A stretch of 9,197 bases of DNA, taken from NCBI GenBank assembly GCA_013139395.1, contig WTAX01000547.1:1-9197 (forward strand), given 5' to 3'. This document shows positions 6,606 to 9,197 of this stretch, one piece after another. Made by a program: the position numbers and the translations under genes. The first letter of the stretch is position 1; each line of letters opens with the position of its first letter. The notes beneath the pieces are model-generated. The model was not told where the DNA came from and made no database searches. It saw nothing but the letters and a program-made list of their open reading frames with translations. Origin of the DNA: Gammaproteobacteria bacterium (GTDB taxonomy: Bacteria; Pseudomonadota; Gammaproteobacteria; GRL18).

Positions 6606-6654
6606 GTAACTATTCAGCATATTCCTAAAAAACGCTTGTTAAGCCCATGGTTAC
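6606..6654. mobile_element. 49-bp miniature element related to the 161-bp MITE, with its own 8-bp target duplication
   Basis: The element starts GTAACTATTCAGCATATTCC and ends CCCATGGTTAC. It is flanked by perfect 8-bp direct repeats AAATTAGT at 6598-6605 and 6655-6662. Over its whole length it matches the first 51 bp of the MITE at 3966, apart from a 2-nt gap and about five substitutions. One of these changes turns GTCAC into GTTAC and so restores the terminal pentamer. The GTAAC...GTTAC ends and duplication size again fit IS66-type transposition. It lies 51 bp upstream of the folD start codon, in the folD promoter region. Confidence 0.85.
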
Positions 6655-6677
6655 AAATTAGTTTAAATTAGCATAAT
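6650..6677 (+). promoter_or_regulatory. Candidate folD promoter formed at the mobile-element edge
   Basis: CATAAT (6672-6677) is a good -10 box. GTTACA (6650-6655), at 16 nt spacing, matches four of six -35 consensus bases. Five of those six bases are the terminal GTTAC of the 49-bp element. The predicted start near 6684 gives a leader of about 20 nt. An alternative is TTGAAA (6594-6599) with CATATT (6618-6623), spaced 18 nt. Confidence 0.3.
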
Positions 6678-6705
6678 CCTTCATCAATGTGGAAAATAGT
6701 ATTGT

Positions 6706-7572
6706 ATGAGTGCACAAATAATAGACGGAAAAAAAATCGCGAATGATATTAAGGACCAACTCAAACTTCGTGTTGAGAAACGTTTACAACAAGGATTACG
6801 CATTCCCGGCCTTGCAGTAATCAAGGTAGGAAACGATCCTGCTTCTGAAGTTTATGTGCGTAATAAACGTCAGTCTTGTGAAAAAGTAGGCATTAATTCA
6901 GTTGCTCATGATCTGCCTGCAGAAACAAGCCAGGAAACCCTGTTATCACTTATTGATGAATTAAATAATGATACAGCCATTGATGGTATTCTGGTGCAAT
7001 TGCCTGTACCTGAGCATATTAACTCTGAAACCATTATTGAAAGAATCCACCCTGATAAAGACGTCGATGGTTTCCACCCTTATAATATTGGTCGTCTGGC
7101 ACTACGTATTCCTGTTTTACGTCCCTGTACTCCCCGCGGCATCATGACTTTATTAAATCAAATAATGGATACGATTGGTCAGAGTATAAAGGGTATGAAT
7201 GTCTGTATTGTCGGTGCATCCAATATTGTTGGCCGCCCCATGGGTTTAGAGCTTTTGTTGGCGGGTTGTACCGTCACCACTTGTCACCGTTTTACTAAAA
7301 ATCTTGCCGATCATGTCAGTAATGCTGATATTTTAGTTGTTGCTGTCGGCAAACCCGGTATTGTTAATAGTGAATGGATTAAAACCGGGGCTATTGTTAT
7401 CGACGTTGGCATCAATCGCCTGGAGACTGGTCAGTTAGTAGGAGATGTTGACTTTGATACAGCAAAAGAAAAAGCGGCTTATATTACTCCTGTACCCGGA
7501 GGCGTAGGACCAATGACCGTTGCTACTTTATTACAAAATACTGTTGATGCGGCTGATGAGTTACACTCATAA
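6706..7572 (+). CDS. folD: Bifunctional methylenetetrahydrofolate dehydrogenase / methenyltetrahydrofolate cyclohydrolase FolD
   Basis: FolD converts 5,10-methylene-THF to 10-formyl-THF in two steps (NADP-dependent dehydrogenase, then cyclohydrolase), feeding purine and formyl-methionine synthesis in the cytosol. The 288 residues match the family. The catalytic region [14 protein letters not shown] has Tyr50 and Lys54. DVDGFHP carries Asp121. The Rossmann NADP loop is [10 protein letters not shown] (169-178), and the C-terminal signature [11 protein letters not shown] ends at residue 272. The start [10 protein letters not shown] aligns with E. coli MAAKIIDGK. The ribosome site is poor: only GGA (6691-6693), 12 nt before the ATG. 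It is divergent from the tRNA cluster and convergent with the GIDE gene, 14 bp between stops and no clear terminator. A small mobile element lies directly upstream. Confidence 0.98.
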   Translation: MSAQIIDGKKIANDIKDQLKLRVEKRLQQGLRIPGLAVIKVGNDPASEVYVRNKRQSCEKVGINSVAHDLPAETSQETLLSLIDELNNDTAIDGILVQLPVPEHINSETIIERIHPDKDVDGFHPYNIGRLALRIPVLRPCTPRGIMTLLNQIMDTIGQSIKGMNVCIVGASNIVGRPMGLELLLAGCTVTTCHRFTKNLADHVSNADILVVAVGKPGIVNSEWIKTGAIVIDVGINRLETGQLVGDVDFDTAKEKAAYITPVPGGVGPMTVATLLQNTVDAADELHS

Positions 7573-7586
7573 GACAGATTGGTAAC

Positions 7587-8582
7587 CTAGGCGGATACCG
7601 TTAGACGTATACCAATAGTCCAGACAAAGGCTATACCGCTCAGGAAAAAGCCAAGCATACCAGCTCTGGAATACCATCGGTACTTATTAGCGATGGTTTC
7701 CTGAGACTCCACAGTGATGATAAAGGGACGGCGACTATCAACCGGCTTTGAAACAGTATGTATTTCGGGTTGAACCAGACGCTCTGTAAAACTGCTTTCT
7801 ACTTCCTGATCAGCCATACTCATAACCTTTTGCCACTCCTGTATATCAATTTCACCATCACCATTTTCATCAAAACGTGCCAGTAAAAACTCAGGCCTGG
7901 TTTTCCATTTTGCTATCAAATCTCTGACTTCTCCTGCTTTATCCAGTTTTTCCCTGCGCCCGCCAATAGTTTTAAAGCGTCCAAGCACATAGAGATCAGC
8001 ACCAACATTGATACGTTTTTCAGTATATTTATAATTATTATTAGCAAAAAATCGACTGGATGAAGTCGACAATGCCATTATGGCATCTGCTGAGCTTGCA
8101 TTGGACAGGTTAAATTCCTGTGAGCCATACCAGGTTTTTGAAAATGAGGGGGTAATTGTTGCTTCTTCCGGGTCCACTACACAAGTGCCGGTTTCATCTA
8201 TTAATAAAAATAAATTATCGCTGACACCTGAATCGACTTTTTCCCAATGAGATTTTGAAAGGCCATGGCTATTATCATGACCAATATCGTATTCTTTGAC
8301 TTTGCGCTCAACACTATAACTATACCAGAGACATTGCATATTACTTAAAGGAGAGACTATAGGCATTCCCTTCATTAAACGCCCTACTCCTTCAAGCTCT
8401 ACAAATCCCTGATGTGCTGAACGAATTTTTGAGGTCGCCGTATCATCTATGATTCGAGAGCGATGAAAATAGCGGAAAATAGCATACAAACAGGCAAGAC
8501 AGATTAGAGCCAGCACCACGAGAAAAATAATAATACCAATATTATCAGCGGAAATAATTTGTTGTCGCAGAGACTCTATCAT
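7587..8582 (-). CDS. GIDE-domain membrane protein with one EF-hand, no RING finger
   Basis: This 331-residue protein has membrane segments at about 14-38 and 305-327. The basic residues RYFHRSR after the first and NKYRWYSR before the second predict a cytoplasmic central part. Between them are GIDE-family features: GFVELEGVGRLMKGMPIVSPLSN cut short here as VELEGVGR (61-68), then CLWYSYSVERK, LLIDETGTCVVDPEEA and ADLYVLGRFK. The domain name comes from the eukaryotic ubiquitin ligase MUL1/GIDE. No RING finger or Cys/His cluster is present, so ligase activity is not implied. Residues 238-249 (DENGDGEIDIQE) are a canonical EF-hand calcium loop, flanked by plausible helices. It starts 40 bp after lemA on the same strand, with a weak GAG ribosome site, so the two are probably one operon. 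Its function is unknown. Confidence 0.8.
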   Translation of the reverse strand: MIESLRQQIISADNIGIIIFLVVLALICLACLYAIFRYFHRSRIIDDTATSKIRSAHQGFVELEGVGRLMKGMPIVSPLSNMQCLWYSYSVERKVKEYDIGHDNSHGLSKSHWEKVDSGVSDNLFLLIDETGTCVVDPEEATITPSFSKTWYGSQEFNLSNASSADAIMALSTSSSRFFANNNYKYTEKRINVGADLYVLGRFKTIGGRREKLDKAGEVRDLIAKWKTRPEFLLARFDENGDGEIDIQEWQKVMSMADQEVESSFTERLVQPEIHTVSKPVDSRRPFIITVESQETIANKYRWYSRAGMLGFFLSGIAFVWTIGIRLTVSA

Positions 8583-8622
8583 TTATAATCTCATCAATTA
8601 GTAATTATAAATCAAGTCGTTA

Positions 8623-9195
8623 TCAACTAAATAGAGATTTCATATCAACATCTTTCTTTTCTTCTTCATCAAACTCAAGAAGTGACTGCTCTTTAAAATT
8701 AAAGAATCGAGCGACAATTAAATCCGGAAACTGTTCAATACGGATATTATTGATATTAACGCTGTCGTTATAATATTCACGGCGATCAGCAATAGCATCT
8801 TCAAGCCCGGTAATACGTTTTTGCAGATGTTGAAAATTTTCATTTGCCTTAAGTTCAGGATAGGCTTCTGAGACAGCAAACAAACTACCCAGGCCAAGTC
8901 TTAACTGTCCTTCAGCCATACCAAGCGCACCGATATCTCCACTTTCTCTGGCCTGAGCGACACCAGAACGAGCAGCAATGATCTTCTCTAAAGCAGAGCC
9001 TTCATATTGCATATATTGTTTACAGACTTCCACTAATTTAGGTAACTCATCGTGTCTTTGTTTAAGCAGAATATCAATATTTGACCAGGCCTGAGATACA
9101 TTGTGCTTAATTCTGACCAGATTGTTATAAATCGTCATAAAATAAAAAGCAGCAACAACAATGACGCCTAAAAAAATAAATGTCCCTACATCCAT
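8623..9195 (-). CDS. lemA: LemA family membrane protein
   Basis: The protein is 190 residues, the usual size for LemA proteins. It has one N-terminal membrane helix (about 5-24), followed by a helical cytoplasmic part. Family signatures are YNNLVRIKHNVSQAWSNID (23-41), LLKQRHDELPKLVE, AYPELKANENFQHLQ and a final YYNDSVNINNIRIEQFP. The C-terminus is acidic, then ends MKSLFS. The biochemical role of the family is not established, and it is unrelated to the old lemA name for the GacS kinase. Only two bases precede the ATG in this window, so the ribosome site and promoter are out of view and an earlier start cannot be excluded. The start MDVGTFIF fits the family. The GIDE gene follows after 40 bp. 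Confidence 0.9.
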   Translation of the reverse strand: MDVGTFIFLGVIVVAAFYFMTIYNNLVRIKHNVSQAWSNIDILLKQRHDELPKLVEVCKQYMQYEGSALEKIIAARSGVAQARESGDIGALGMAEGQLRLGLGSLFAVSEAYPELKANENFQHLQKRITGLEDAIADRREYYNDSVNINNIRIEQFPDLIVARFFNFKEQSLLEFDEEEKKDVDMKSLFS

Positions 9196-9197
9196 AG

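Noticed and set aside
7587..8582. Annotation of the GIDE protein as an E3 ubiquitin ligase
   Set aside because: No RING finger or zinc-binding Cys/His cluster is present and bacteria lack the ubiquitin cascade; only the GIDE domain is shared.
1..9197. CRISPR array, toxin-antitoxin pair, phage genes or other defence system
   Set aside because: No regularly spaced direct repeats and no such coding frames were seen; the protein content is housekeeping apart from lemA and the GIDE gene.

Overview
The window is a housekeeping stretch of an AT-rich gammaproteobacterial chromosome. Protein similarity to the Escherichia coli and Pseudomonas homologues is high throughout. The gene order folD / tRNA cluster (Pro, Arg, His, Leu) / tig / clpP / clpX / lon is, as I recall it, the arrangement seen in Pseudomonas and relatives. 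The genus cannot be resolved from sequence alone.

Layout. On the minus strand, reading from about 6370 down to 1: four tRNA genes (Pro-UGG, Arg-UCU, His-GUG, Leu-UAG), then tig, clpP, clpX and the first 540 codons of lon, which runs off the left edge. folD lies on the plus strand at 6706-7572, divergent from the tRNA cluster. At the right end a minus-strand pair, lemA followed by a GIDE-domain membrane protein, converges on folD with 14 bp between stop codons. The lemA start codon is only two bases from the window edge.

How the genes work together. Trigger factor receives nascent chains at the ribosome exit. ClpX unfolds substrates and feeds them to the ClpP peptidase. Lon is a separate one-chain ATP-dependent protease. 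A strong terminator closes clpX, and a well-formed heat-shock (sigma-32 type) promoter sits between it and lon, so lon appears to be controlled on its own. folD serves one-carbon metabolism. lemA and the GIDE gene look like a two-gene membrane operon of unknown function; the GIDE protein carries a canonical EF-hand calcium loop.

The most striking non-coding content is a small mobile-element family. A 161-bp palindromic MITE at 3966-4126 lies between tig and clpP, flanked by a perfect 8-bp target duplication. A 49-bp miniature relative at 6606-6654 lies just upstream of folD and has its own, different, perfect 8-bp duplication. Both start with GTAAC and end with GTTAC, which together with 8-bp duplications points to mobilisation by an IS66-family transposase; none is encoded here. 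Other structured non-coding sites are a 23-bp-stem hairpin between tRNA-Pro and tRNA-Arg, a 14-bp inverted repeat with three CAGGTAA motifs upstream of tig, and two dyads in the clpX leader. No CRISPR array, phage gene, riboswitch or defence system was recognised.
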